From Cavia porcellus (Eukaryota > Chordata > Mammalia > Rodentia > Caviidae): a stretch of DNA of 64,000 nt. The stretch covers positions 5,084,001 through 5,148,000 of the forward strand of contig NW_026947501.1 of assembly GCF_034190915.1 (NCBI RefSeq), in the 5' to 3' direction. This document shows, piece by piece, positions 47,901 to 61,420 of this stretch (the first letter of the stretch is position 1; every line of letters starts with the position of its first letter). The notes under the pieces were generated by a model. It was not told where the DNA came from. It was given only the letters and a program-made list of their open reading frames with translations, and did no database searches. Position numbers and translations under genes: made by a program.

Positions 47901-49180
47901 GAGTACCAATATAAAATGGAGAAAAGCACCACGGAGTGGTCAGCATGGGGAGGTCAGGACACATGCAGTGGCAATGCAGGATCAGTTTCTGAAAAACATC
48001 GTGGGGTTGGGCGCATTGTAAATATATCTAGCAGGCCATTTACTAGTAGGAGTGAGAAATACATCATGGTGTGGTGTGAATCGGAGGGCCTGAATCAAGT
48101 TAGACAGTGAGTGGCAATGTAGGATGGAGAAAAGCACCACGGGTTGTTGAGCATGGGGAGGTCAGGAAACATGCAATGGCAATGTAGGATAGGTTTCTGA
48201 ACAACATCGCGGGGGTGTGCGCATTATAAGGGTTTGTAGCAGGCCATTCACTAGCAGGAGTGACAAAATCATCACGCGGTGGTGTGAATCGGAGGGCCTG
48301 AATTAGGATAGGCAGTGAGTGGCAATGAAGAATGTAGCAAAGCACTACGGTGTGGTCAACATGGGGAGGTCAGGAAACATCCAATGGCAATGTAGGATAG
48401 GTTTCTAAAAAACATCGCGGTGTGGTGCGCATTCTAAGGGTTTCTAACAAGCCATTCACAAGTAGGAGCGCAAAAAACATCACGGGGTGGTGTGAATCGG
48501 AGAGCCTGATTTAGGATAGGCAGTGAGTGGCAATGTAGAATGGAGAAAAGCACCAAGGGTTGGTCAGCATGGGGAGGTCAGGAAACATGCAATGGTAATG
48601 TAAGATAGTTTTCTGAAAAAAAAAGCTGGGTGGTGCGCATTGTAAAAATTTCTAACAGGCCATTCACTAGTAGGATTGAGAAAAACATCACGGGATGGTG
48701 TGAATCGGAGGGCCTGAATTAGGATAGGCAGTGAGTGGCAATGTATGATGGAGAAAAGCACCACAGGATGGTCAGCATAGGGAGGTCAGGAAACATGCAA
48801 TAGCAATGTAGGATAGGTTTCTGAAAAACATCGCTGGTGGTGCGCATTGTAAGGCTTTCTCACAGGCCATTCACTAGTAGGAGTGAGAAAAACATCACAG
48901 GGTGGTGTGAATCGGAGGGCCTGAATTAGGATAGGCAGTGAGTGCCAATATAAAATGGAGAAAAGCACCACGGTGTAGTCATCATGGGGAGGTCAGGAAA
49001 CATGCTGTGGCAATGTAGGAAAGGTTTCTGAAATACGTCACGGGGTGGTGCGCCTTGTAAGGGTATCTAACCGGCCATTCCCTGGTAGGAGTGAGAAATA
49101 CATCACGGGAGGGTGCGAATTGGAAGGCCTGAATCAGAATAGGCACTGAGTGGCAATGTAGGATGGAGAAAAGCACCACG
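44991..49180 (+). repeat. Domain V, segment 1: mosaic of Domain I-like and IV-like monomers
   Basis: Up to about 46680 it matches the region 14.74 kb downstream (45353/60096, 45537/60280). From about 46860 to 48140 it matches Domain I 2160-3440 at an offset of 44,700 bp, including the out-of-register junction. From about 48780 it matches the stretch starting near 55075 at an offset of 6,294 bp. Each switch happens inside a monomer. Confidence 0.75.
47165..47228 (+). repeat. Out-of-register junction, second copy (64 bp)
   Basis: The C motif at 47165 runs into B sequence (GGATTTTAAGGGTTTCTAAA), with the next C motif at 47229. It has the same structure as 2465 with one A lost, so it is a copy of the same founding event. 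Confidence 0.8.
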
Positions 49181-50898
49181 GCATGGTCATCATGGGGAGG
49201 TCAGGACACATGCAGTGGCAATGTAGGATAGGTTTCTTAAAAACATAGCGAGGTGGTGAGAATTGTAAGTCTTTCTAACAGGCCATTCACTAGTAGGAAT
49301 GAGAAAGACCTCACGGGGTGGTGTGAATCAGAGGGCCTCAATTATGAAAAGCAGTGAGTGGCAATGTAGCATGGAGAAAAGCACCACAGGGTGTTCAGCA
49401 TGGGGAGGTCAGGAAACATGCAGTGGCAATGTATGATAGGTTTCTGAAAAAACAGCGGGGTGGTGGGCATTGTAAGGGTTTCTAACAGACCATTCACTAG
49501 TAGAAGTGAGAAATACATCATGGTGTGGTGTGAATCAGAGGCCCTGATTTAGGATAGGCAGTGAGTGGCAATGTGGGATGGAGAAAAGCACCACGGGGTG
49601 GTCAGCATGAGGAGGTCAGAAAACATGCAGTGGCAAGTTATGACAGTTTTATGAAAATCATCACGGGGTGGTGCCCATTGTAAGGCTTTCTAACAGGTCA
49701 TTCACTACTAGGAGTGAGAAATACATCATGGTGTGGTGTGAATCGGAGGGTCTGAATCAAGTTAGACAGTGAGTGGCAATGTAGGATTTAGAAAAGCACC
49801 ACGGGTTGGTGAGAAAGGGGAGGTCAGGAAACATGCAATGGCAATGTAGGATAGGTTTGTGAAAAATATCGCGGGGTTGTGCGCATTGTAAGCGTTTGTA
49901 GCCGGCCATTCACTAGTAGGAGTGAGAAAAACATCACGGGGTGGTGTGAATCAGAGGTCCTGAATTAGCATAGTTAGTGAGTGGCAATGTAGGATGGAGA
50001 AAAGCACCACGGGGTGGTCAACATGGGGAGGTCAGGGAACATACAATGGCAATGTAGGATAGGTTTCTGAAAAACATCGCGGTGTGGTGCGCATTGTAAG
50101 GGTTTTAACAAGCCATTCACAAGTAGGAGTGCAAAAAGCATCATGGGGTGGTGTGAATCGGATGGCCTGAATTAGGATAGGCTGTGAGTGGCAATGTAGG
50201 ATGGAGAAAAGCACCACGGTGTGGTCAGCATGTGGAGGTCAGGAAACATGCAGTGGTAATGTAGGATAGGCTTCTGAAAAAGAAAGCGGTGTGGTGGGAA
50301 TTGTAAAGGTTTCTAACAGGCCATTCACTAGTAGGAGTGAGAAAAACATCACGGGGAGTTTGAATCAGAGGGCCTGAATTAGGATAGGCAGTGAGTGGCA
50401 ATGCAGGATGGAGAAAAGCACCACAGGGTGGTCATGAAGGGGAGGTCAAGACCCATGCATTGGCAATGTAGGATAGGTTTCTGAAAAACATCGCCGGGTG
50501 GTGTGCATTGTAAGGCTTTCTAACAGGCCATTCACTAGTTGCAGTGAGAAAAATATCACGGCGTGGTGTGAATTGGAGGGTCTGAATCAGGATAGGCAGT
50601 GAGTGGCAATGTAGGATGGAGAAAAGCACCACGGGGTGGTCATCATGGGGAGGTCAGGACTCAGGCAGTGGCAATGTAGGATAGGTTTCTGAAAAACATC
50701 ACTGGTGGTGAGAAAATTATGGGCTTCTAACAGGCCATTCAGTAATAGGGGTGCGAAAAACATCACGGGGTGGTGGGAATCAGATGTTCTGAATTAGGAT
50801 AGGCAGTGAGTGGCAATGTAGGATGGAGAAAAGCACCACGGGGTAGTCAGCATTGGGAGGTCACGAAACATGCAGTGGCAATGTAGGATAGGTTTCTG

Positions 50899-50910
50899 AA
50901 AAAAAAAAAA
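50899..50910 (+). repeat. Longest A-tract seen in a monomer (12 A)
   Basis: The usual GAAAAACATCGCGG of subrepeat B has become G followed by 12 A and CGGGG. The corresponding tract at 941-949 and other e- and i-type monomers ranges from about 7 to 11 A. Length varies even between otherwise near-identical copies, as expected of homopolymer slippage or sequencing error. Confidence 0.7.
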
Positions 50911-52421
50911 CGGGGTGGTGCGCATTGTAAGGGTTTCTAACAGGCCATTCACTAGTAGGAGTCAGAAAAACATCACGGGGTGGTGTGAATCGGAGCACCT
51001 GATTTAGGATAGGCAGTGAGTGGCAATGTAGGATGGAGAAAAGCACCACGGGGTCGTCAGCATTGGGAGGTCACGAAACATGCAGAGCCAATGTAGGATA
51101 AGTTTCTGAAAAAAAAATCGGGTGGTGCGCATTGTAAGGTTTTCTAACAGGCCTTTCACTAGTACGAGTGAGAAAAATACAATGGGGTGGTATGTATTGG
51201 AGGGCCTGAATCAGGATAGGCAGTGAGTGGCAATGTAGGATGGAGAAAAGCACCACGGGGTGGTCAGCATGGGGAAGTCAGAAACATGCAGTGGCAATGT
51301 AGGATAGGTTTCTGAAAAACATCGCCCGGTAGTGCGCATTGTAAGGGTTTCTAACAGTCCATTTAATAGTAGGAGTGAGAAAAACATCACGGGGTGGTGT
51401 GAATCGGAGGGCCTGAATAAGGATAGGCAGTGAGTGGAAACGTAAAATGGAGAAAAGCACCACGGTGTGGTCAGCATGGGGAGGTCAGGAAACATGCAGT
51501 TGGAATGTAGGATAGGTTTCTGAAAAACATCGCGGGGTTGTGCGCATTGTAAGGTTTTCTAACAGGCCATTGACTAGTAGGAGCGAGAAAAACATCACGG
51601 TGTGGTGTGAATCAGACTGGCTGAATCAGGATAGGCAGTAAGTGGCAATGCAGGATGGATAAAAGCACCAGGGGTGGTCAGCATGGGGAGGGCAGGAAAA
51701 ATGCAGTGGAAATGTAGGATATTTTTCTGAAAATCATCACGGGGTGGTGCGCATTGTAAGGGTTTCTAACAGGTCATTCATTGGTAGGAGTGAGAAAAAC
51801 ATTACGGGGTGGTGTGAATCAGATGTTTTGAATTAGGATAGGCAGTGATAGACAATGTAGCATGGAGAAAAGCACCAGAAGGTGGGCAGGATGGGGATGT
51901 CAGGAAACATGCAGTGGCACTGTAGGAAAGATTTCTGAAAAACAACGCAGGTGGTGCGCATTGTAAGTGTTTCTAACAGGCCATTCACTAGTAGGTGTGA
52001 GAAAAACATCATGGGGTGGTGTGAATCGGTGGTCCTGAATTAGGATAGGCAGTGAGTGGCAATGTAGGATGAAGAAAAGCACCACAGGGTGGTCAGCATG
52101 GTGAGGTCAAGAAACATGCAGTGGCAATATAGGATAGGTTTCTAAAAAACATCGCGGTGTGGGCGCATTGTAAGGGTTTTTAACAAGCCATTCACAAGTA
52201 GGAGTGCAAAAAACATCATGGGGTGGTGTGAATCGGAGGGCCTGAATTAGGAGAGGCTGTGAGTGGCAATGTAGGATGGAGAAAAGCACCACGGGGTGGT
52301 CAGCATGTGGAGGTGAGGAAACATGCAGTGGTAATGTAGGATAGTTTTCTGAAAAAAACAGCGGGGTGGTACGCATTGTAAGGGTTTCTAACAGGCCATT
52401 CACAAGTAGGATTGAAAAAAA

Positions 52422-52486
52422 CATCACGGGGTGGTGTGGATTTTAAGGGTTTCTAAAAGGCCATTCACTAGTAGGAGTGAGAAAAA
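52422..52486 (+). repeat. Out-of-register junction, third copy (65 bp)
   Basis: The C motif at 52422 is followed by B sequence, and another C motif lies at 52487. It occurs at the position expected from the 49,957-bp displacement of 2465. Confidence 0.85.
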
Positions 52487-54709
52487 CATCACGGGGTGGT
52501 GTGAATCAGATGTTCTGAATTAGGATTAGCAGTGAGTGGCAATTTAGGATGGAGAAAAGCACCATGGGGTGTTCAGCATGGGGAGGTCAGGAAACATGCA
52601 GTGGCAATGTAGGATAGGTTTCTGAAAAAAACATCGGGGTGGTACGCATTGTAAGGGTTTCTAACAGGCCATTCACAAGTAGGATTGAAAAAAACATCAC
52701 AGGGTGGTGTGAATCAGAGCGTCTGAATTAGGATAGGCTGTGAGTGGCAATGTAAGATGGAGAAAAGCAACACGGGTTTGTCAGCATGGGGAGGCAAGGA
52801 AAGATGTAGTGGCAATGGAGAATAGGTTTCTGATAAGCATCATTGGGTGGTGCGCATTGTAAGGGTTTCTAACAGGCCATTCACTAGTAGGTGTGAGAAC
52901 AACATCACGCGGTGGTGTGAATCGGAGGCACTGAATTAGGTTAGGGAGTGAGAGGCAATGTAGGATGGAGAAAACACCACAGGGTGGTCAGCATGGGGAG
53001 ATCAGGAAACATGCAGTGGTAATGTAGGATAGGTTTCTGAAAAAAAAAAGCGTGGTGGTGCACATTGTAAGGGTTTCTAACAGGCCATTCACTAGTAGGA
53101 GTGATAAAAACATCACGGGGTTGTGTGAATCTGAGGGCCTGAATAAGGATAGGCAGTGAGTACCAATATAAAATGGAGAAAAGCACCACGGAGTGGTCAG
53201 CATGGGGAGGTCAGGACACATGCAGTGGCAATGCAGGATCGGTTTCTGAAAAACATCGCGGGGTTGGGCGCATTGTAAAGGTATCTAGCAGGCCATTTAC
53301 TAGTAGGAGTGAGAAATACATCATGGTGTGGTGTGAATCGGAGGGCCTGAATCAAGTTAGACAGTGAGTGGCAATGTAGGATGGAGAAAAGCACCACGGC
53401 ATGGTCATCATGGGGAGGTCAGGACACATGCAGTGGCAATGTAGGATAGGTTTCTTAAAAACATCGCGAGGTGGTGAGAATTGTAAGTCTTTCTAACAGG
53501 CCATTCACTAGTAGGAGTGAGAAAGACCTCACGGGGTGGTGTGAATCAGAGGGCCTCAATTATGAAAAGCAGTGAGTGGCAATGTAGGATGGAGAAAAGC
53601 ACCACAGGGTGTTCAGCATGGGGAGGTCAGGAAACATGCAGTGGCAATGTATGATAGGTTTCTGAAAAAACAGCGGTGTGGTGGGCATTGTAAGGGTTTC
53701 TAACAGACCATTCACTAGTAGAAGTGAGAAATACATCATGGGGTGGTGTGAATCAGAGGGCCTGATTTAGGATAGGTAGTGAGTGGCAATGTGGGATGGA
53801 GAAAAGCACCACGGGGTGGTCAGCATGAGGAGGTCAGAAAACATGCAGTGGCAAGTTAGGACAGTTTTCTGAAAATCATCACGGGGTGGTGCCAATTGTA
53901 AGGCTTTCTAACAGGTCATTCACTACTAGGAGTGAGAAATACATCATGGTGTGGTGTGAATCGGAGGGTCTGAATCAAGTTAGACATTGAGTGGCAATAT
54001 AGGATTTAGAAAAGCACCACGGGTTGGTGAGAAAGGGGAGGTCAGGAAACATGCAATGGCAATGTAGGATAGGTTTGTGAAAAACATCGCGGGGTTGTGC
54101 GCATTGTAAGCGTTTGTAGCCGGCCAATCACTAGTAGGAGTGAGAAAAATATCACGGGGTGGTGTGAATCAGAGGTCCTGAATTAGCATAGTTAGTCAGT
54201 GGCAATGTAGGATGGAGAAAAGCACCACGGGGTGGTCACCATGGGGAGGTCAGGAAACATACAATGGCAATGTAGGATAGGTTTCTGAAAAACATCGTGG
54301 TGTGGTGCGCATTGTAAGGGTTTTAACAAGCCATTCACAAGTAGGAGTGCAAAAAACATCGTGGGGTGGTGTCAATCGGAGGTCCTGAATTAGGATAGGC
54401 TGTGAGTGGCAATGTAGGATGGAGAAAAGCACCACGGTGTGGTCAGCATGTGGAGGTCAGGAAACATGCAGTGGTAATGTAGGATAGGCTTCTGAAAAAG
54501 AAAGCGGTGTGGTGGGAATTGTAAAGGTTTCTAACAGGCCATTCACTAGTAGGAGTGAGAAAAACATCACGGGGAGTTTGAATCAGAGGGCCTGAATTAG
54601 GATAGGCAGTGAGTGGCAATGCAGGATGGAGAAAAGCACCACAGTGTGGTCATGAAGGGGAGGTCAGGACCCATGCATTGGCAATGTAGGATAGGTTTCT
54701 GAAAAACAT

Positions 54710-57700
54710 CACGGGGTGGTGGGCATTGTAAGGGTTTCTAAAAGGCCTTTCACTAGTAGGAGTGAGAAAAACATCACGGGGTGGTGTGAATCAGATGTTC
54801 TGAATTAGGTTAGGCAGTGAGTGGCAATGGAGGATGTAGAAAAGCACCACGGGGTGTTCAGCATGGGGAGGTCAGGAAACATGCAGTGGCAATGAAGGAT
54901 AGGTATCTGAAAATAACAGCGGTGTGGTGCGCATTGTAAGGGTTTCTAACAGGCCATTCACAAGGAGGAGTGAGAAAAACATCACGGGGTGGTTTCTATC
55001 AGATGTTCTGAATTAGGATATACAGTGAGTGGCAATGTAGAATGGAGAAAAGCACCATGGGGTTGTCAGCATGGGGAGGTCAGGAAACATGCATTGGCAA
55101 TGTAGGATAGGTTTCTGAAAAACATCGCTGGTGGTGCGCATTGTAAGGCTTTCTAACCGGCCATTCACTAGTAGGAGTGAGAAAAACATCACAGGGTGGT
55201 GTGAATTGGAGGGCCTCAATTAGCATAGGCAGTGAGTGCCAATATAAAATGGAGAAAAGCACCACGGTGTGGTCATCATGGCGAGGTCAGGAAACATGCT
55301 GTGGCAATGGAGGAAAGGTTTCTGAAAAACGTCACGGGGTAGTGGGCCTTGTAAGGGTATCTAACCGGCCATTCCCTGGTAGGAGGGAGAAATACATCAC
55401 GGGAGGGTGTGAATCGGAAGGCCTGAATCAGAATAGGCAGTGAGTGGCAATGTAGGATGGAGAAAAGCACCACGGCATGGTCATCATGGGGAGGTCAGGA
55501 CACATGCAGTGGCAATGTAGGATAGGTTTCTTAAAAACATAGCGAGGTGGTGAGAATTGTAAGTCTTTCTAACAGGCCATTCACTAGTAGGAGTGAGAAA
55601 GACATCACGGGGTGGTGTGAATCAGAGGGCCTCAATTATGGAAAGCAGTGAGTGGCAATGTAGGATGGAGAAAAGCACCACAGGGTGTCCAGCATGGGGA
55701 GGACAGGAAACATGCAGTGGCAATGTATGATAGGTTTCTGAAAAAACAGCGGGGTGGTGGGCATTGTAAAGGTTTCTAACAGACCATTCACTAGTAGAAG
55801 TGAGAAATACATCACTGCGTGGTGTGAATCAGAGGGCCTGATTTAGGATAGGCAGTGAGTGGCAATGTGGGATGGAGAAAAGCACCAAGGGGTGGTCAGC
55901 ATGAGGAGTTCAGAAAACATGCAGTGGCAAGTGTGGATAGTTTTCTGAAAATCATCACGGGGTGGTGCCCATTGTAAGGCTTTCTAACAGGTAATTCACT
56001 ACTAGGAGTGAGAAATACATCATAGTGTGGTGTGAATCGGAGGGTCTGAATCAAGTTAGACAGTGAGTGGCAATGTAGGATTTAGAAAAGCACCACGGGT
56101 TGGTGAGCAAGGGGAGGTCAGGAAACATGCAATGGCAATGTAGGATAGGTTTGTGAAAAACATCGCGGGGTTGTGCGCATTGTAAGTGTTTGTAGCCGGC
56201 CATTCACTAGTAGGAGTGAGAAAAACATCACGGGGTGGTGTGCCTCAGAGGTCCTGAGTTAGGATAGTTAGTGAATGACAAGGTAGGATGGAGAAAAGCA
56301 CCACGGGGTGGTCAACATGGGGAGGTCAGGAAACATGCAGTGGTAATGTAGGATATTTTTCTGAAAACTTCACGGGGTGGTGCGGATTTTAAGGGTTTCT
56401 AACAGGCCATTCACTAGTAGGAGTGAGAAAAACATCACGGGCTGGTGTGAATCAGATGTTCTGAATTAGGATTGGCAGTGAGTGGCAATTTAGGATGGAG
56501 AAAAGCACCACGGGGTGTTCAGCATGGGGAGGTCAGGAAACATGCAGTGGCAATGTAGGATAGGTTTCTGAAAAAAACAGTGGGGTGGTACGCATTGCAA
56601 GGTTTTCTAACAGGCCATTCACAAGTAGGAGTGAAAAAAACATCACAGGGTGGCGTGAATCAGAGCGTCTGAATTAGGATATGCTGTGAGTGGCAATGTA
56701 AGATGGAGAAAAGCACCACGGGTTTGTCAGCATGGGGAGGCAAGGAAAGATGTAGTGGCAATGGAGAATAGGTTTCTGATAAGTATCATTGGGTTGTGCG
56801 CATTGTAAGGGTTTCTAACAGGCCATTCACTAGTAGGTGTGAGAACAACATCACGCGGTGGTGTGAATCGGAGGCACTGAATTAGGATAGGGAGTGAGAG
56901 GCAATGTAGGATGGAGAAAACACCACAGGGTGGTCAGCATGGGGAGATCAGGAAACATGCAGTGGTAATGTAGGATAGGTTTCTGAAAAAAAAAAAGCGT
57001 GGTGGTGCACATTGTAAGGGTTTCTAACAGGCCATTCACTAGTAGGAGTGAGAAAAACATAACGGGGTTGTGTGAATCTGAGGGCCTGAATAAGGATAGG
57101 CAGTGAGTACCAATATAAAATGGAGAAAAGCACCACGGAGTGGTCAGCATGGGGAGGTCAGGACACATGCAGTGGCAATGCAGGATCGGTTTCTGAAAAA
57201 CATCGTGTTGTTGGGCGCATTGTAAAGGTATCTAGCAGGCCATTTACTAGTAGAAGTGAGAAATACATCATGGTGTGGTGTGAATCGGAGGGCCTGAATC
57301 AAGTTAGACAGTGAGTGGCAATGTAGAATGGAGAAAATCACCACTGGTTGTTGAGCATGGGGAGGTCAGGAAACATGCAATGGCAATGTAGGATATGTTT
57401 CTGAAAAACATCGCGGGGTTGTGCGCATTATAAGGGTTTGTAGCAGGCCATTCAGTATCAGGAGTGACAAAATCATCACGGGGTGGTGAGAATCGGAGGG
57501 CCTGAATTAGGATAGGCAGTGAGTGGCAATGAAGAATGTAGCAAAGCACTACGGTGTGGTCAACATGGGGAGGTCAGGAAACATGCAATGGCAATGTAGG
57601 ATAGGTTTCTAAAAAACATCGCGGTGTGGTGCGCAATCTAAGGGTTTCTATCAAGCCATTCACAAGTAGGAGCGCAAAAAACATCACGGGGTGGTGTGAA

Positions 57701-60700
57701 TCGGAGAGCCTGATTTAGTATAGGCAGTGAGTGGCAATGTAGAATGGAGAAAAGCACCAAGGGATGGTCAGCATGGGGAGGTCAGGAAACATGCAATGGT
57801 AATGTAGGATAGTTTTCTTAAAAAAAAAAGCTGAGTGGTGCGCATTGTAAAAATTTCTAACAGGCCATTCACTAGTAGGATTGAGAAAAACATCACGGGG
57901 TGGTGGGCATTGTAAGGGTTTCTAAAAGGCTTGCACTAGTAGGAGTGAGAAAAACATCACGGGGTGGTGTGAATCAGATGTTCTGAATTAGGTTAGGCAG
58001 TGAGTGGCAATGTAGGATGTAGAAAAGCACCATGGTGTGTTCAGCATGGGGAGGTCAGGAAACATTCAGTGGCAATGTAGGATAGGTATCTGAAAATAAC
58101 AGCGGGGTGGTGCGCATTGTAAGGGTTTCTAACAGGCCATTCAAAGTAGGAGTGAGAAAAACATCACGGGGTGGATTCTATCAGATATTCTGAATTAGGA
58201 TACACAGTGAGTGGCAATGTAGGATGGAGAAAAGCACCATGGGGTTGTCAGCATGGGGAGGTCAGAAAACATGCATTGGCAATGTAGGATAGGTTTCTGA
58301 AAAACATCGCAGAGTGGTGCGCATTGTAAGGGTTTCTAACAGGCCTTTCACTAGTAGGAGTGAGAAAAACATCATGGGGTGGTGTGAATCAGATGTTCTG
58401 AATTAGGATAGGCAGTGAGTGGCAATGTAGGATGGAGAAAAGCCCCACGGGGTGTTAAGCATGGGGAGGTAAGTAAACATGCAGTTGCAATGTAGGAAAG
58501 GTTTCTGAAAAATATCACGGGGTTGTGCACCTTGTATGGGTATCTAAACGGGCATTCCCTGGTAGGAGTGAGAAATACATGACGGGATGGTGTGAATCGG
58601 AAGGCCTGAATCAGAATAGGCAGTGAGTGACAATGTAGGATGGAGAAAAGCACCACGGGGAGGTCAGCATGAGGAGGTCAGGAAACATGCAGTGGCAATG
58701 TAGGATAGGTTTCTGAAAAAAACATCGCGGTGGTGTGCATGGTAAGGGTTTCTACCAGGCCATTCACTAGTAGGAGTGAGAAAAACATCACGGGGTGGTG
58801 TGAATCGGAGGGCCTGAATTAGTGTAGGCAGTGAGTGGCAATGAAGTATGTAGAAAAGCACCACGGGGAGGTCAACATGGGGAGGTCAGGAAAAATGCAA
58901 TGGCAATGTAGGATAGGTTTCTGAAAAACATCGCGGTGTGTTGCGCATTGTAAGGGTTTCTAAAAAGCCATTCACAAGTAGGAGGGAAAAAAACATCACG
59001 GGGTAGTGTGAATAGGAGGGCCTGATTTAGCATAGGCAGTGAGTGGCAATGTAGGATGGAGATAAGCACCACGGGGTGGTCAGCATGGGGAGGTCAGGAA
59101 ACATACAATTGTAAGGTAGGATAGTTTTCTGAAAAAAAAAAAGCTGGGTGGTGCGCATTGTAAAGATTTCTAACAGTCCATTCACTAGTAGGAGTGAGAA
59201 AAACATCACGGGGTGGTGTGAATCGGAGGGCCTGAATTAGGATAGGCAGTGAGTGTCAATGTAGGATGGAGAAAAGCACCACAGGGTGGTCAGCATGGGG
59301 AGGTCAGGAAACATGCAATGGCAATGTAGGATAGTTTTCTGAAAACATCACGGGGTGGTCCGGATTTTAAGGGTTTCTAACAGGCCATTCACTAGTAGGA
59401 GTGAGAAAAACATCACGGGGTGGTGTGAATCAGATGTTCTGAAATAGGATTGGGAGTGAGTGGCAATTTAGGATGGAGAAAAGCACCACGGGGTGTTCAG
59501 CATGGGGAGGTCAGGAAACATGCAGTGGCAATGTAGGATAGGTTTCTGAAAAAACAGCGGGGTGGTACGCATTGTAAAGGTTTCTAACAGGCCATTCACA
59601 AGTAGGAGTGAAAAAAACATCACAGGGTGGTGTGAATCAGAGCGTCTGAATTAGGATAGGCTGTGAGTGGCAATGTAGGATGGAGAAAACCACCACGGGT
59701 TTGTCAGCATGAGGAGGCAAGGAAAGATGTAGTGGCAATGGAGAATAGGTTTCTGATAAGCATCATTGGGTGGTGCGCATTGTAAGGGTTTCTAACAGGC
59801 CATTCACTAGTAGGTGTGAGAACAACATCACGCGGTGGTGTGAATCGGAGGCACTGAATTAGGATATGGAGTGAGAGGCAATGTAGGATGGAGTAAACAC
59901 CACAGGGTGGTCAGCATGGGGAGATCAGGAAACATGCAGTGCTAATGTAGGATAGGTTTCTGAAAAAAAAAAGCGTGGTGGTGCACATTGTAAGGGTTTC
60001 TAACAGGCCATTCACTAGTAGGAGTGATAAAAACATAACGGGGTTGTGTGAATCTGAGGGCCTGAATAAGGATAGGCAGTGAGTACCAATATAAAATGGA
60101 GAAAAGCCCCACGGTGTGGTCAGCATGGGGAGGTCAGGACACATGCAGTGGCAATGCAGGATCGGTTTCTGAAAAACATTGCGGCGTTGGGCGCATTGTA
60201 AAGGTATCTAACAGGCCATTTACTAGTAGGAGTGAGAAATACATCATGGTGTGGTGTGAATCGGAGGGCCTGAATCAAGTTAGACAGTGAGTGGCAATGT
60301 AGGATGGAGAAAAGCACCACGGGTTATTGAGCATGGGGAGGTCAGGAAACATGCAGTGGCAATGTAGGATAGGTTTCTGAAAAACCTCGTGGGGTTGTGC
60401 GCATTATAAGGGTTTGCAGCAGGCCATTCACTAGCAGGAGTGACAAAATCATCACGGGGTGGTGTGAATCGGAGGGCCTGAATTAGGATAGGCAGTGAGT
60501 GGCAATGAAGAATGTAGCAAAGCACTACGGTGTGGTCAACATGGGGAGGTCAGGAAACATGCAATGGCAATGTAGGATAGGTTTCTAAAAAACATCGCGG
60601 TGTGGTGCGCATTCTAAGGGTTTCTAACAAGCCATTCACAAGTAGGAGCGCAAAAAACATCACGGCGTGGTTTGAATCAGAGAGCCTGATTTAGGATAGG

Positions 60701-61011
60701 CAGGGAATGGCAATGTAGAATGGAGAAAAGCACCAAGGGGTGGTCAGCATGGGGAGGTCAGGAAACATGCAATGGTAATGTAGGATAGTTTTCTGAAAAA
60801 AAAAGCTGGGTGGTGCGCATTGTAAAAATTTCTAACAGGCCATTCACTAGTAGGATTGAGAAAAACATCACGGGGTGGTGTGAATCGGAGGGCCTGAATT
60901 AGGATAGGCAGTGAGTGGCAATGTATGATGGAGAAAAGCACCACAGGGTGGTCAGCATAGGGAGGTCAGGAAACATGCAATAGCAATGTAGGATAGTTTT
61001 CTGAAAAACAT
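54710..61011 (+). repeat. 6,302-bp tandem block, copy 1
   Basis: Offsets of exactly 6,302 bp connect 55013/61315, 55276/61578, 56851/63153, 57120/63422 and 57304/63606. The period is 30 monomers plus about 65 bp, the excess coming from the out-of-register junction at 57891. The block combines a q-type start (GATGTAGAAAAGCACC, TATCTGAAAATAACAGC, GGTTTCTATCAGATG), Domain I-like monomers, and from about 58300 a segment like Domain IV/V. Confidence 0.85.
57891..57954 (+). repeat. Out-of-register junction, independent event (64 bp)
   Basis: A C motif at 57891 is followed by GGGCATTGTAAGGGTTTC and CTAAAAGGCTTGCACTAG, then a second C motif at 57955. The B sequence is of the type found at 46272, 54711 and 61013, not the GGATTTTAAG type at 2465, so this is a separate exchange at the same shared motif. 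It also joins the two halves of the 6,302-bp block. Confidence 0.8.
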
Positions 61012-61420
61012 CACGGGGTGGTGGGCATTGTAAGGGTTTCTAAAAGGCCTTTCACTAGTAGGAGTGAGAAAAACATCACGGGGTGGTGTGAATCAGATGT
61101 TCTGAATTAGGTTAGGCAGTGAGTGGCAATGGAGGATGTAGAAAAGCACCACGGGGTGTTCAGCATGGGGAGGTCAGGAAACATGCAGTGGCAATGTAGG
61201 ATAGGTATCTGAAAATAACAGCGGTGTGGTGCGCATTGTAAGGGTATCTAACAGGCCATTCACAAGGAGGAGTGAGAAAAACATCACGGGGTGGTTTCTA
61301 TCAGATGTTCTGAATTAGGATATACAGTGATTGGCAATGTAGAATGGAGAAAAGCACCATGGGGTTGTCAGCATGGGGAGGTCAGGAAACATGCATTGGC
61401 AATGTAGGATAGGTTTCTGA
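58300..61420 (+). repeat. Segment duplicated from Domain IV/V at a 14.74-kb offset
   Basis: Matches at an offset of 14,742 or 14,743 bp include 43922/58664, 44130/58872, 45353/60096 and 45537/60280. Before 58484 the offset is about 14,950, so one monomer was lost at a chimeric junction near 58470 (GTGTTAAGCATGG, GTAAGTAAACATGCAGTTGC). Confidence 0.8.

Larger units (their letters stand above)
49181..54709 (+). repeat. Second copy of Domain I, ~5.5 kb, displaced by 45.7/50 kb
   Basis: Positions 3442-4219 correspond to 49181-49958 (offset 45,739) and 1 to about 4750 correspond to 49959-54709 (offset 49,958, later 49,957). The order, chimeric monomers, odd bases such as GTGGAAACGTAAAATGG and the 65-bp insertion are all shared. 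The match ends inside a B motif near 54709, where Domain I reads CATCGCCGGGTGGTGTGC and this copy switches to CATCACGGGGTGGTGGGC. Confidence 0.88.
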
